Source of the DNA: Pseudonocardia nigra
Lineage (GTDB): Bacteria; Actinomycetota; Actinomycetes; Mycobacteriales; Pseudonocardiaceae
Assembly (NCBI RefSeq): GCF_019396355.1
Contig: NZ_JAHKRK010000030.1
Coordinates: 1-52,856 of the forward strand
Direction of reading: 5' to 3'
Length of the DNA: 52,856 bases
A program made the translations under genes and the position numbers. Each line of letters starts with the position of its first letter. Within the stretch, counting starts at the first letter, position 1. This document shows, one piece after another, positions 24,955 to 33,955 of this stretch. The notes under the pieces were generated by a model. The model did no database searches. It had not been told where the DNA came from and saw only the letters and a list, made by a program, of their open reading frames with translations.

Positions 24955-25129
24955 CGCAGCTGCGTTCCCTTCGGCTCGGGCAGGCCTCGTCGCCCGCTTC
25001 CACCATCTCAACGATTGCCGAACCCTCGATATGGACAGGTTCGACGGCGGACAGCGGACTCGACCAAAAGGTGTTCCACGACGTCGCGACGAAGGCCCGG
25101 ACGCCGCCGAGGAACCTGCCGCGCGGCGG

Positions 25130-26368
25130 TCAGACGCCGTAGAGCCAGTCGACGTACCGGTAGTCCGTGGGCTCCCGGTCGCGGAGCATCGCGTTGCGCA
25201 CGGACCGGAACAGCCCATCGCAGTGCCACAGGTCGCCCCAGGCCCGCGCAGTGCGCTGGACCCGGGCGGTACGCGCCGTCCGGACGTCGGCGTAGTCGCG
25301 CAGCGCCGTGTCCCAGTCGATGGTGTCGCAGTCGAGGGTGTCCCGGTCGAGGGTGTCCCGGTCGAGGGTGTTGCGGTCCAGCTGCTCGGCGCCGGCCTGC
25401 TTGCCGACCTGCGCGGCGAGGCAGTCGGCGTCCTCGAGCGCCTGGCACGCGCCCTGCGCGAGGTACTGCAGCATCGGGTGGGCGGCGTCGCCGGTGAGGG
25501 CGAGCCTGCCGTCCACCCAGCCGTCGATCGGCTCCCGGTCGTACATCCGCCACCAACGGTCGCGCCACAGGTTCGGCAGGGCGGAGCGGACGGCCTCGCA
25601 CGTGTCCGCGAAGGCGGTGTCGAGCTCGTCCGGCGTCCCCCAGTCCTCCTCCCCCGCGAGCGCCCGCGGCGACCGGAACACGGCCACCTGGTTGAACATC
25701 TCGCCGCGGCGCAACGGGTACTGCACGAGGTGGCAGTGCGGCCCCACGTACACCACGACCTCGTGCAGGGCGAGCCCGCCGGTGTCGGGCAGGTCCTCGA
25801 GCGGGACCGCCCCCCGGTAGGCGACGTAGGCGGAGCTGACCGGCTCGTCGGCGCTGAGCCGCCGCCGCAGCCGGGACCCGAGCCCGTCGGCGGCGAGGAC
25901 GATCCGCCCGCCGTCGTGCCGCCCGTCGCCGAGGGCCACCGCGCGGTCGGGTCCGAGCTCGACGCCGGTGACGGCGGCGTCGGTCACCAGCTCGACGCCG
26001 GCCTCCCGGCACGCCTCCAACAGGATCGCGTGCAGGTCGCTGCGGTGGATCACCACGTACGGGGCGCCGTAGCGGCGCTCGACGTCGGCCAGGTCGAGGT
26101 GGGTCAGCTCCTGGCCGTCCACGGCGTCGCGCATGGCCAGCCGCTGCGGCACGACACCGCGAGCCACGACGCGCTCCAGCAGCCCCCAGCTGCGCAGGAT
26201 GCGGGTGGCGTTGGGGGCCATCTGCAGGCCCGCGCCGACCTCGCCGAACTCCGTGGCCTGTTCCAGCACGCGCACGCGGACGCCGGCCCGGGTCAGGGCC
26301 AGCGCGCTGCCCAGTCCGCCGATCCCGCCGCCCACGACGACGACATCGGTGTCGATCTTCGTAGTCAT
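25130..26368 (-). CDS. FAD-dependent aromatic hydroxylase, probably 3-hydroxybenzoate 6-hydroxylase
   Basis: A 412-residue group A flavoprotein monooxygenase from ATG 26368 behind AAGGAG. The FAD dinucleotide motif is VVVGGGIGGLGSALAL near the N-terminus, and the second FAD/NAD(P)H motif is GDAAHPMLQYLAQGACQALEDA near residue 290. It sits in a gentisate operon beside gentisate 1,2-dioxygenase and an aromatic-acid importer, so conversion of 3-hydroxybenzoate to gentisate with NADH and O2 is the likely reaction; salicylate 1-hydroxylase activity cannot be excluded from sequence. Odd feature: a 15-bp tandem repeat inserts about 25 residues of the pattern DxDTL near residue 330-355, just before the C-terminal helices. 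Confidence 0.8.
   Translation of the reverse strand: MTTKIDTDVVVVGGGIGGLGSALALTRAGVRVRVLEQATEFGEVGAGLQMAPNATRILRSWGLLERVVARGVVPQRLAMRDAVDGQELTHLDLADVERRYGAPYVVIHRSDLHAILLEACREAGVELVTDAAVTGVELGPDRAVALGDGRHDGGRIVLAADGLGSRLRRRLSADEPVSSAYVAYRGAVPLEDLPDTGGLALHEVVVYVGPHCHLVQYPLRRGEMFNQVAVFRSPRALAGEEDWGTPDELDTAFADTCEAVRSALPNLWRDRWWRMYDREPIDGWVDGRLALTGDAAHPMLQYLAQGACQALEDADCLAAQVGKQAGAEQLDRNTLDRDTLDRDTLDCDTIDWDTALRDYADVRTARTARVQRTARAWGDLWHCDGLFRSVRNAMLRDREPTDYRYVDWLYGV
25308..25382 (-). repeat. Five-copy 15-bp in-frame tandem repeat inside the hydroxylase gene
   Basis: Units begin at 25308, 25323, 25338, 25353 and 25368 (consensus GTGTCCCGGTCGAGG on the plus strand). The third and fourth copies are identical. 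They encode a five-residue repeat of the type LDRDT. Because each unit is a multiple of three, copy-number change keeps the frame. Confidence 0.8.
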
Positions 26369-26379
26369 CGCTGTCTCCT

Positions 26380-26986
26380 TCACAACCATCGGGGCAACGC
26401 CGGCAGGTCGGGACGGTCGGCGCGGCCCGTCATCCACTCGGTGGCGTCGGCGAGCGGGAGCTCGACGCGCCGCTGGGTGCCCTCTCCCGCCACCTCACGG
26501 ACCCCGTCCGGGGTCACGAGGAGCAGCGCCGGGCCCGGGCGGGCCCCGCGCCGGCGCGCGACGTCGTCGAGCAGCGCCGCGCAGAACGGTTCCGGCAAGT
26601 CGGCGAACGTGAGCCCGGCGGCCAGGTCGACGGCGTGCACGCACGGCCACGGATGCCGGGTCGAGGGCGATCGGGTCGGCCGGCCCGACCAGCGCCTCGG
26701 GAAACTTCGCGAACAGCGTCGGGAACTGCGGCAGTTTCCGGCCCATCTCCAGGATGTGGGTGCCGTAGTTCAGCCCGACGCAGAAGATCTTCCCGGGGCG
26801 CGGGACCACCGGGGCCCGCTCGACCCCGGCGAGGTCGTGCCGGGGCCCGTCCGCGGCGACCCGCTCGCGCCACCGCCGATCGGCCAGCAGCGCCCCGACG
26901 TCCGGGGCGTCCAGCTCGACGGCCGTGCCGTCCTCGATCCGGGCCGCGCGGGTGCCGTCGGTCGTACGCAGGGTGGCCAGTCTCAT
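26380..26986 (-). pseudogene. Collapsed fumarylpyruvate hydrolase / maleylpyruvate isomerase remnant
   Basis: From ATG 26986 (overlapping the dioxygenase stop as ATGA) the first 110 or so residues are the N-terminal part of an FAA-family fumarylpyruvate hydrolase: MRLATLRTTDGTRAARIEDG, then VPRPGKIFCVGLNYGTHI and FPTLFAKFPEALVGP. Homology stops near 26660. In another frame, from about 26645 to 26380, lies the C-terminal end of a mycothiol-dependent maleylpyruvate isomerase: VHAVDLAAGLTFADLP, LLDDVARRRG and a final ALPRWL. The catalytic C-terminal two thirds of the hydrolase and the DinB-like N-terminal part of the isomerase are missing. A deletion that joined the two adjacent genes out of frame explains this; an assembly error is the alternative. 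Both enzymes are the last steps of the gentisate pathway. Confidence 0.8.
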
Positions 26987-28098
26987 GCGGGTGCTCCTTC
27001 CACCTGGACGCGGTCCGCGTGCAGGCGCTCGACGATCGGGGTGTCGCTGAACCGGAACAGGTCCAACTCGGTCTCGGCGGTGACGGTCAACGGCTGCCAG
27101 GACGGGACGACGACCAGGTCACCGCGCTCGACCGGCCACTCGCGGTCGCCGACGCGAACCCGGCCGGCCCCGTCGAACACCTGCCAGACGGCGGACCCGA
27201 CCTCGCGGCGGGTCGCGGTCCGGGTGTCGGCGCGCAGCCGGTGCATCTCGGCCCGGATGGTCGGCATCACGTCGCCGCCCGTCGTCGGGTTGGTGAACCG
27301 CACCGCCGCGTGGCCGGGCTCGACGACACCCGCGTGCCCGGCGTCCTCCAGCGCGAGCTGGTCGGCCAGCGCGGCGTCGGTGTGCTCCCATCGGTAGGCG
27401 GCGATCGGCGAGCTGTCGGCCGGTCCGGGCTGCGACACGGGCCGCAGCCCCGGATGCGCCCACAGCCGCTCGGCGCGCGACCGCGGAGGCGTCGACCGGT
27501 CGGCCACGGCGTCCGGACCGAACTCGAAGAACGTCGTCCCCAGGTAGTGGGAGAACGGGATGTCCAGCCCGTCCAGCCACGCCATCGGCGCGTCGCTCTG
27601 GTTGTGGTGCCCGTGGAACCGCCACCCCGACGTCAGCAGGAAGTCCCCGCGCCGCATCGCCACCGGGTCGCCGTCGACGACCGTCCAGACGCCCTCGCCC
27701 TCCACCACGAACCGGAACGCGTGCTGGGTGTGGCGGTGCACGGGAGCGTCCTCGCCCGGGTTGAGGTACTGGATCGCCGCCCACAGCGTCGGCGTGGCGA
27801 ACGGCGCCCCACCCAGGCCGGGGTTGGCCAGTGCGATCGCCCGCCGCTCACCGCCGCGGCCGACCGGCACCAGGTCGCCCGACCGCTCCGCGAGCCGCAG
27901 CAGGTTCTGCCACCGCCAGGCGTGCGCCTGCGCGCCAGGACGAGGGCTGCTGGGCATCAGGTCACCGATCTCGGTCCACAGCGGCACGAGCAGCTCCTGC
28001 TCGAACCCGCGGTAGAGCTCCTCGAGCTCCGGCGACGGCGTCGGCTGCCCCGGGGCGTCGATGGCCGTCAGCGAGACCGGGGAGAGGGTGGAGGTCAT
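26983..28098 (-). CDS. Gentisate 1,2-dioxygenase
   Basis: A 371-residue bicupin Fe(II) dioxygenase. The start ATG 28098 overlaps the importer stop (ATGA). The first cupin holds the metal-binding pattern PVHRHTQHAFRFVVEGEGVW near residue 110-130 with GDFLLTSGWRFHGHHN downstream. The second cupin is near 280-350 (MPTIRAEMHRL, GDLVVVPSWQPL). The length matches the family. It opens the ring of gentisate between C1 and C2 to give maleylpyruvate in the cytoplasm. The genes that should process maleylpyruvate are the damaged remnant immediately downstream, so the product may accumulate unless paralogues exist elsewhere. Confidence 0.92.
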   Translation of the reverse strand: MTSTLSPVSLTAIDAPGQPTPSPELEELYRGFEQELLVPLWTEIGDLMPSSPRPGAQAHAWRWQNLLRLAERSGDLVPVGRGGERRAIALANPGLGGAPFATPTLWAAIQYLNPGEDAPVHRHTQHAFRFVVEGEGVWTVVDGDPVAMRRGDFLLTSGWRFHGHHNQSDAPMAWLDGLDIPFSHYLGTTFFEFGPDAVADRSTPPRSRAERLWAHPGLRPVSQPGPADSSPIAAYRWEHTDAALADQLALEDAGHAGVVEPGHAAVRFTNPTTGGDVMPTIRAEMHRLRADTRTATRREVGSAVWQVFDGAGRVRVGDREWPVERGDLVVVPSWQPLTVTAETELDLFRFSDTPIVERLHADRVQVEGAPA

Positions 28099-29405
28099 CG
28101 GATGGTCACTCCTTCTTCTTCGGTACGGGCCGGCCGGGCCGCCGCAACCGCCCGCGGGGCGAACAGCAGGACCAAGCCGGCGAGGGCGGCGGCAATGGCG
28201 AAGACGAGGAAGTTGGCGTCGACCCCGAACCCGGCGGCGAGCAGCAACCCGCCGACCTGCGGTGCGGCCACGGCGCCGATCCGGCCGACGCCGAGCGCGC
28301 TCCCCAGGGCGGAGCCGCGCAGCGCGGCCGGGTAGTGGCTGGCGACCGCGGCGATGATGAGGCACTGCGTGCCGTGTGTCCCGACGCCCGCGAACACCAG
28401 CGCCAGGTAGGAGACGGCGCTGCCGGGTCCGGTGAGCAGCAGCAGAAGTCCGCCCGCGGCTGCCAGGCAGGCGACCACGCCGGTCGGGACCGGCCCGAAC
28501 CGGACCCCTCCCCACGCACTCACCAGGGACCCGAGGACGGCGCCGAGGTTCAGGGCGAGCAGGAACGCCAGCGCCGGACCGAGGTCGAATCCGGCCGTGC
28601 GCATCAGCTGCGGCAACCAGGTGCCCAGGCCGTACCAGGCGAACAGCGTGGCCAGCGTGGCGAGCGCGAACAGCACGGTCGGCCGCAGGAACGGGGCTCG
28701 GACGAGCGCGGAGACGCCGACCCGCTCGACGACGCCGCCCTCCTCCGGCACCAGCCCGAACCGCTGCTCGACGCGTTCGGCCTCCGTCGAGCGGCCGTGG
28801 GAGCGCAGCCAGGCGGGCGACTCGGGCAGCCGGAACACGCAGATCGGCAACACGACGACGACGGCGAGCAGCGCGATCGCGAACATCGGACGCCAGCCGT
28901 GCCCGGGCAGGACCACGATCCCGATCAACGCGGCCAGCGAACCGCCGATCGGCACCCCGGACATCATCAGCGTCGCCACGAGCGAACGGCGCCGCGGCGC
29001 GACGAACTCGGCACCGAGCGCGTTCGCCGAGGGAACCAGGCCACCCAGCCCGATGCCGGCGAGGAGCCGGAAAGCACCGAACATCTCGGGCCCGGTGGCG
29101 ACTGCACACAGCGCGGTGAACACCGAGAACCACACCGTGCAGGCCAGGATCGTCCAGCGCCGGCCCAGCCGGTCACAGAGGAAGCCCGCGAGCAAGGCCC
29201 CCACCAGCATCCCGGCGAAGGCGAGGCTGCCGAGCAACCCGGCCGTCGCGGGCGTCAGCCCCCAGCCCGGCTCGGCGAGCAGGGCGGGCAGCACCGTCCC
29301 GTAGACGATCAGGTCGTAGCCGTCGAAGACGACGAGCACCCAGCACAGCACCGTGACCGTGATGGCGGCCCGGTGACCCGACGACGTCGTCGCGATCCCT
29401 GTCAT
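28095..29405 (-). CDS. MFS aromatic acid:H+ symporter (AAHS family)
   Basis: A 436-residue, 12-helix major facilitator. It has the AAHS signature VVFDGYDLIVYGTVLPALL in the first helix (the acidic residue pair needed for aromatic acid uptake), DRLGRRW in the helix 2-3 loop and FRLPESPAWLRSHGR after helix 6. It is the first gene of the gentisate operon, so its substrate is probably 3-hydroxybenzoate or gentisate. It is divergent from an IclR regulator across 49 bases. Confidence 0.9.
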   Translation of the reverse strand: MTGIATTSSGHRAAITVTVLCWVLVVFDGYDLIVYGTVLPALLAEPGWGLTPATAGLLGSLAFAGMLVGALLAGFLCDRLGRRWTILACTVWFSVFTALCAVATGPEMFGAFRLLAGIGLGGLVPSANALGAEFVAPRRRSLVATLMMSGVPIGGSLAALIGIVVLPGHGWRPMFAIALLAVVVVLPICVFRLPESPAWLRSHGRSTEAERVEQRFGLVPEEGGVVERVGVSALVRAPFLRPTVLFALATLATLFAWYGLGTWLPQLMRTAGFDLGPALAFLLALNLGAVLGSLVSAWGGVRFGPVPTGVVACLAAAGGLLLLLTGPGSAVSYLALVFAGVGTHGTQCLIIAAVASHYPAALRGSALGSALGVGRIGAVAAPQVGGLLLAAGFGVDANFLVFAIAAALAGLVLLFAPRAVAAARPARTEEEGVTIR

Positions 29406-29454
29406 GACCGGGAACGCTACGGCCGTTCTGCTCTGCGGGAGCTAGAATTCTGCT
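29406..29454. promoter_or_regulatory. Divergent promoter/operator of the gentisate operon
   Basis: The 49-base gap between the importer and IclR starts contains GAACG-CTACGGC-CGTTC (29412-29428) and the palindrome AGAATTCT (29444-29451). Such symmetric sites between an IclR gene and its target operon are typical operators. Promoter hexamers cannot be fixed with confidence in so short a region. Confidence 0.4.
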
Positions 29455-30210
29455 ATGAAGAACACGCCTGCGTACGGGATCGACTCCGTCGACCACGCGC
29501 TCCGTCTCGCCACCGTCCTGCAGCAGGAGGGGCCGCTGCGCGTCACGGACGCGGCGGAACGGCTGGGGGTCGCCCGGTCGACCGCGCACCGGCTGCTCGC
29601 GATGCTCGTCTACCGCGACTTCGCCGAGCAGGACGCGGACCGCCGCTACGTCGCAGGCCTCGTCCTGCGCAAGCAGGCGCCCGTCGAGCCGGTCGCCGAC
29701 ATGCGCCGGCTGGCCCTGCCCCACCTGCAGGCGCTCGTCGAACGGACCGACGAGACCGCGAACCTCCAGGTCGTCGTCGGCGACCAGGTGCGCTTCGTCG
29801 CCACCGTCGAATGCAGCCAGGTGCTGCGCGTCGGCGACCGCGAGGGCCGCATGCTCCCGGCCCACCTCGCCTCCGGTGGCCGCGCGGTGCTGGCGACCCG
29901 CTCCGACGAGGAGCTCGCCGAGCTGTACTCCGCGGTCGACTCGCCGGTTGCGGACCTGCCGGCGCTCCTACGGGAGCTGCGCCGCGTCCGGCGCCAAGGG
30001 TTCGCGATCAACGACCAGGCGACGGAGACCGGCGTGACCGCGATCGGCCGCGCCGTACGAGGTGCCGACAGCACGGTGGTCGCGGGCGTCTCGATCGCCA
30101 TGCCCACCGCCCGCTTCCGCCGCGACCGGCTCCCCGAGTGGACGCAGAACCTCGCCACGACCGTGTCGTGGATCGAACAGGCGCTCGCAGCGTCCGCCAC
30201 TCGGGCCTGA
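29455..30210 (+). CDS. IclR-family regulator of the gentisate operon
   Basis: A 251-residue protein from ATG 29455. The winged helix is at about residues 8-70 (VDHALRLATVLQQ, LRVTDAAERLGVARSTAHRLLAML) and the IclR effector-binding domain at about 80-245 (VEPVADMRRLALPHLQALVE, LPAHLASGGRAVLA, TGVTAIGRAVRG). It is divergent from the importer/dioxygenase operon and probably controls it in response to 3-hydroxybenzoate or gentisate. It converges on a LysR gene with 11 bases between stops. Confidence 0.9.
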   Translation: MKNTPAYGIDSVDHALRLATVLQQEGPLRVTDAAERLGVARSTAHRLLAMLVYRDFAEQDADRRYVAGLVLRKQAPVEPVADMRRLALPHLQALVERTDETANLQVVVGDQVRFVATVECSQVLRVGDREGRMLPAHLASGGRAVLATRSDEELAELYSAVDSPVADLPALLRELRRVRRQGFAINDQATETGVTAIGRAVRGADSTVVAGVSIAMPTARFRRDRLPEWTQNLATTVSWIEQALAASATRA

Positions 30211-30221
30211 TCCCACGGGCT

Positions 30222-31139
30222 CTACTGCACGGGCTGCCCTTCCTCGGCGAACTCGTGGCGGCAGAAGTCGATGAGGGTGCGGACCTTCGCCGTCGGGGTC
30301 GTACCGGTGGGGTAGGCGACCACGACAGCGTTCCGGGGTACCTCGTCCGCGATCCGTTTGTAGGCCAGGGGAAGGCCGTCATAGGTCCGGTCGCCGTGGG
30401 GGCGGCCCATGATGATCGTGTAGCCGAGGCCGCGCGCCACCATGGAGCGGATCGTCTCGACGTTCGTGCTGCGCCAGCGAACCTTCGCTTCGAAGCCCGC
30501 GGCGCGAAGGATGTTCTCGACGAGCCCCTGCGCCGGCTGGAGGGCGAGGAGGATCGCCGGCTCGTCCTGGACCTCGCGCAGGGGCACCTCGTCCAGGCCT
30601 GCCAGCCGGTGCGTGGGAGGCAGGACGAGCTGCAGCCGGACCGGGACGATCTCCTCGATGTCCACGCCGGGGGCGAGGTGGTTGGAGTACATGAGGACGA
30701 CGTCGAGCTCGCCGTCGTGCAGCCGGCGTTGCAGGCCGTCGGAAGGTCCCTCCGACAGCTCGACCGTCACCCCGGGGTACTGCTGGGTGAAGTGGGCGAT
30801 GATCCGCGGCAGGAGCCACGGCGACAGGGTGGTGAAGCACCCGATCCGCAGCGGACCTACGAGCTCGCCGCGGACGACGCGGGCGATCTCCTGGAGTTCG
30901 GCGGACTTCTCCAGTACTGCCCGGGCCTGCTCGACCGCCCAGCGTCCGGCGGGTGTGACCGTGACGCCCTTGGCTCGCCGTCGCAGCGTGAGCTGGACCT
31001 TCAGCGACGACTCGAGCTCGCTGATGGCCAGCGACACGCCGCCCGGCGAGACGTGCAGCCGTCGCGCGGCCGCAGTGACCGAGCCCTCCTCGACGACGGC
31101 GACGAAGTACTCCAGCTGGCGCAGCGTGAAGTCATGCAT
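30222..31139 (-). CDS. LysR-family regulator, divergent from the first MBL gene
   Basis: A 305-residue LTTR from ATG 31139. The N-terminal winged helix (residues 4-62) reads FTLRQLEYFVAVVEEGSVTA, HVSPGGVSLAISELESSL; a periplasmic-binding-like effector domain follows (GPLRIGCFTTLSPWLLPRII). It is divergent from a metallo-beta-lactamase hydrolase and an MHS transporter, the likely targets. The 195-bp gap (31140-31334) is locally AT-rich next to the LysR start (GATTCTAAAGAAGTTCTCC), where its binding site probably lies. Confidence 0.9.
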   Translation of the reverse strand: MHDFTLRQLEYFVAVVEEGSVTAAARRLHVSPGGVSLAISELESSLKVQLTLRRRAKGVTVTPAGRWAVEQARAVLEKSAELQEIARVVRGELVGPLRIGCFTTLSPWLLPRIIAHFTQQYPGVTVELSEGPSDGLQRRLHDGELDVVLMYSNHLAPGVDIEEIVPVRLQLVLPPTHRLAGLDEVPLREVQDEPAILLALQPAQGLVENILRAAGFEAKVRWRSTNVETIRSMVARGLGYTIIMGRPHGDRTYDGLPLAYKRIADEVPRNAVVVAYPTGTTPTAKVRTLIDFCRHEFAEEGQPVQ

Positions 31140-31308
31140 TCAGTGATTCTAAAGAAGTTCTCCAGATACTTGTGATTTTCGGGTCGCAGCGACGGCGCTC
31201 ATAGTGGTGGGCATCTCCTCCAGCAGCACTCGGGGGCCGGCTCCCCCGAACTGCCGGGGCGCCGGCCTCAGCTCGGCCGCAGCCTGGCCGGCCTGCGAAG
31301 GAGCGACC

Positions 31309-31371
31309 ATGAGGCCCGACGGCGGGAGCACCGCGTGGACCAGATCGAATCGTTCGAGCCGTACATCGTGA
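31309..31371 (+). other. Possible 20-codon leader ORF overlapping the first MBL start
   Basis: ATG 31309 has an excellent AAGGAG ribosome binding site at about 31298-31303 and opens a 20-residue frame ending at TGA 31371. It covers the GTG start (31335) of the hydrolase in another frame. The hydrolase start itself lacks a good Shine-Dalgarno sequence, so translation may reach it by coupling; a start-proximal frameshift in the hydrolase is the alternative. Confidence 0.3.
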
Positions 31372-32396
31372 CCCTCGGCACCGCCGGAGGGCCGCGGTGG
31401 TGGCGTCACGAGCACGGGGTGCAGCGCGCGGGCATCGCCACAGCAGTGGTGGTGGGCGGCGCGACGTACCTCGTGGACTGCGGCCAGGGTGCGGCTGCCC
31501 AGCTCTCGCGGGCCGGCCTCTCGATCCCGTCGCTGCGCGGGGTCTTCCTCACCCACCTGCACTCCGACCACACCATCGACCTGGCGGCACTGAGCGTCTT
31601 CGGGTTCATGAACATCAAGGACCCCGACCGCCCACCGATCAGGCTCCTCGGCCCGGGCAACCGCGGGGTGCTCCCGCCGGTGTCCGGTCGGGCGGCGAAC
31701 CACCCGGAGGTCCTCTTCGCCGAGAACCCCACGCGCGGCACCACGGAGATGTTCGCGGCGCTCATGCAGGCCTACTCGACGGACCTCGTCGACCGGATGC
31801 TCGATTCCCTGCGGCCCTCGCCCTACCGGTTCTTCCTACCGGAGGACATCGACGTCCCTGCCGCTTCCGGTTACCACCCCAACGACAATCCCACCCCGGC
31901 GGGCATGGCGCCCTTCGAGGTCTTCCGCGACGACCAGGTGACGGTGACCGCGACCCTCGTCGAGCATCCGCCGGTCGCCCCCGCGTTCGCCTACCGCTTC
32001 GACACCCCCACAGGATCGGTGACCATCTCCGGCGACACGGCGCCGTGCGACAACCTCGTGCGCCTGGCCCGCGGCACCGATCTGCTCCTCCACGAGGCGA
32101 TCGACTTCAGCTGGGCCGAGCGGGCCTACGCGGACGAGGACCCGCAGACCGCCGCCGCGAGCCTGGACCACCACCGCAAGTCGCACACCGCCCCGGCGCA
32201 GGCCGGAGAGATCGCCACCCGGGCCGGGGCACGCGCACTGGCACTGCACCACCTCGTCCCCGGCAACGCCGACCCGTCGGTGTGGCGGGGCGCGGAGGAG
32301 ACGTTCGCCGGACCCGTCTTCGTACCCGACGACCTCGAGGTCATCTCCTTCGCCCATCGCCCGGTCCCCGACACCGTCGTCACGAGAAAGGTCTGA
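31335..32396 (+). CDS. Metallo-beta-lactamase-fold hydrolase, paralogue 1
   Basis: A 353-residue MBL-fold protein. Metal motifs: THLHSDHTIDLA (His74, His76, Asp78, His79), VEHPPVAPAFAYRF, SGDTAPCDNLVRLA (bridging Asp) and a late ALHHLVPG. The arrangement resembles the RNase Z/arylsulfatase-type branch of the superfamily, not antibiotic lactamases. The stop and the next start share an A (TGATG), so it is coupled to the MHS transporter. No leader peptide, so cytoplasmic. It is alignable end to end with paralogue 2 at 35058-36182 (both have YHPNDNPTPAGM). It is likely to hydrolyse an imported organic acid, lactone or ester; the substrate is unknown. GTG 31335 is the start given, although its ribosome binding site is weak. 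Confidence 0.85.
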   Translation: MDQIESFEPYIVTLGTAGGPRWWRHEHGVQRAGIATAVVVGGATYLVDCGQGAAAQLSRAGLSIPSLRGVFLTHLHSDHTIDLAALSVFGFMNIKDPDRPPIRLLGPGNRGVLPPVSGRAANHPEVLFAENPTRGTTEMFAALMQAYSTDLVDRMLDSLRPSPYRFFLPEDIDVPAASGYHPNDNPTPAGMAPFEVFRDDQVTVTATLVEHPPVAPAFAYRFDTPTGSVTISGDTAPCDNLVRLARGTDLLLHEAIDFSWAERAYADEDPQTAAASLDHHRKSHTAPAQAGEIATRAGARALALHHLVPGNADPSVWRGAEETFAGPVFVPDDLEVISFAHRPVPDTVVTRKV

Positions 32397-33738
32397 TGGT
32401 GAGCGCATCAACGAGGATGACGAGCACGACCGAGAGCTCCCCCGAGCCGCCCGAGAACAGCCTCAACAGCCGGCACATGCGGCGCATCCTGGCGTCCAGC
32501 TTCATGGGCAGCGCCATCGAGTACTACGACTTCCTGCTCTACGCGACCGCCGCGGCCGTGGTCTTCGGCGAGGTCTTCTTCAACTCCCTCAGCCCCGCCC
32601 TCGCGAGCTTCGCCTCGTTGGGCACCCTCGCCGCCGGGTACGTGGCCCGCCCGCTCGGCGCGGCGATCTTCGGCCATTTCGGCGACCGGATCGGCCGCAA
32701 GGGCGTCCTGGTGGCCTCCATGCTGATGATGGGTGCCGCGACGACGGCCATGGGCCTGCTGCCGTCCACCGCGCAGATCGGTGCCATCGCCCCGGTCCTG
32801 CTGATCGTCCTGCGGGTTCTCCAGGGAATCGCGGTCGGTGGGGAGTGGGGCGGCGCCATGCTGATCGCCATCAAGCACGCTCCCGGCGGGAGGCGCGGCT
32901 TCGCCGCCAGCTTCGCCAACCTGGGCGCGCCGGCGGGTGCGATCCTCGCCACGGTGGCCGTCTCACTCACCACGCTCCTGCCCGACGAGCAGTTCTTCAG
33001 CTGGGGTTGGCGCCTGCCGTTCCTGCTGAGCATCCTGCTGGTGGCCCTCGGCCTGATCATTCGGCTGAAGATTGCCGAGAGTCCGCTCTTCCAGAGGTTC
33101 GAGGCCGAGGCCGAGCAGCGCCGCACCCCGATCGTCACCGTGTTCAGCAAGTACCCGAAGAACCTCGTTCTCGGAGTGCTGACCGGCATCAGCCAGTTCA
33201 CCATCGCCGGCATCGCCACCGTCTGGGCCGTCAACTTCGCGGTGGTGAACGGGGCCGACAAGACCGGCGTGCTCAACTCCAGGCGCTGGCGGCCGTGGTC
33301 ATGTTCGTCATGACGATCATCAGCGCCCGGCTGTGCGACCGGTTCGGGCGCAAGCCCATCCTCATCGCCGGCATCGCCGGCGCCATGCTCTTCGCCTACC
33401 CGATGCTCCTGCTCGTCCAGGGCGGCACGGTCGTCGGTTTCACCATTGCGGTGATGGTGGCCCAGGGGATCCAAGGGGTCATCCTCGGGCCGCTGGCGGC
33501 CTTCATGGCCGAGCTGTTCCCGACCTCCGTGCGGTTCACCGGTGCCTCCCTGTGCTTCCAGGGCGCCGCGACGCTGGGCGCCGGGTTCAGCCCGGCCATC
33601 GCGGCAGCGCTCGTCGTGGCCGCGGGCGGAAGCATCGCCCTGCTCGGCGGGGTGTGGATCGCAGCCCTCGCCCTGTGCCTCCTGGCGGTCGTCGTCACCC
33701 GGGAGGGTCGTCGCCGCGACCTCGCCGGGATCGCCTGA
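32396..33738 (+). pseudogene. MHS-family MFS transporter interrupted by a one-base frameshift
   Basis: From ATG 32396 the frame encodes the first seven helices of a metabolite:H+ symporter (SSFMGSAIEYYDFLLYATAA, FGHFGDRIGRKG, LQGIAVGGEWGGA) and stops at 33313. The rest of the transporter continues in the next frame to TGA 33738 (VMFVMTIISARLCDRFGRKP, MAELFPTSVRFTGASLCF). The break is at about 33279-33281: the sequence CTCAACTCCAGGCGCTGG would read LNSQALAAVV if one more C were present after CTCC. The loss of one C in a C-run explains it. Downstream codons are otherwise intact, so it is either a recent mutation or a sequencing error. The partner hydrolase upstream suggests an organic-acid substrate. 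Confidence 0.85.
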
Positions 33739-33955
33739 ACCGCGAGCGACGCGCGCGGCTGGTGGTCGACAGCGCCACCCGCATCGACCCCGCCGCGCGC
33801 AAGGCTGCCCGAGCCGCTGCTGCTCGACGACCGCGTCGGCGCCGCCGACGTCGTGCCCGCCGCCATACCGACACGTGCCTACTCACCGTCGCTCACCGGC
33901 CGACCGTGCACGGATGCCTGGTCCTTCGCTCGAGCTGTCGGCGGGGCGGGGAGAT

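Noticed and set aside
25308..25382. The 15-bp repeats as a small CRISPR or protein-binding iteron array
   Set aside because: The units are contiguous, in frame and inside a coding sequence, with no spacers.
26380..26640. The isomerase fragment as an independent small gene
   Set aside because: It is only the C-terminal end of a known enzyme, starts mid-domain and lacks a ribosome binding site.
27831..31175. Plus-strand frame over the gentisate and LysR genes
   Set aside because: Antisense of well-identified dioxygenase, MFS and LysR genes, and partly overlaps the real IclR gene.
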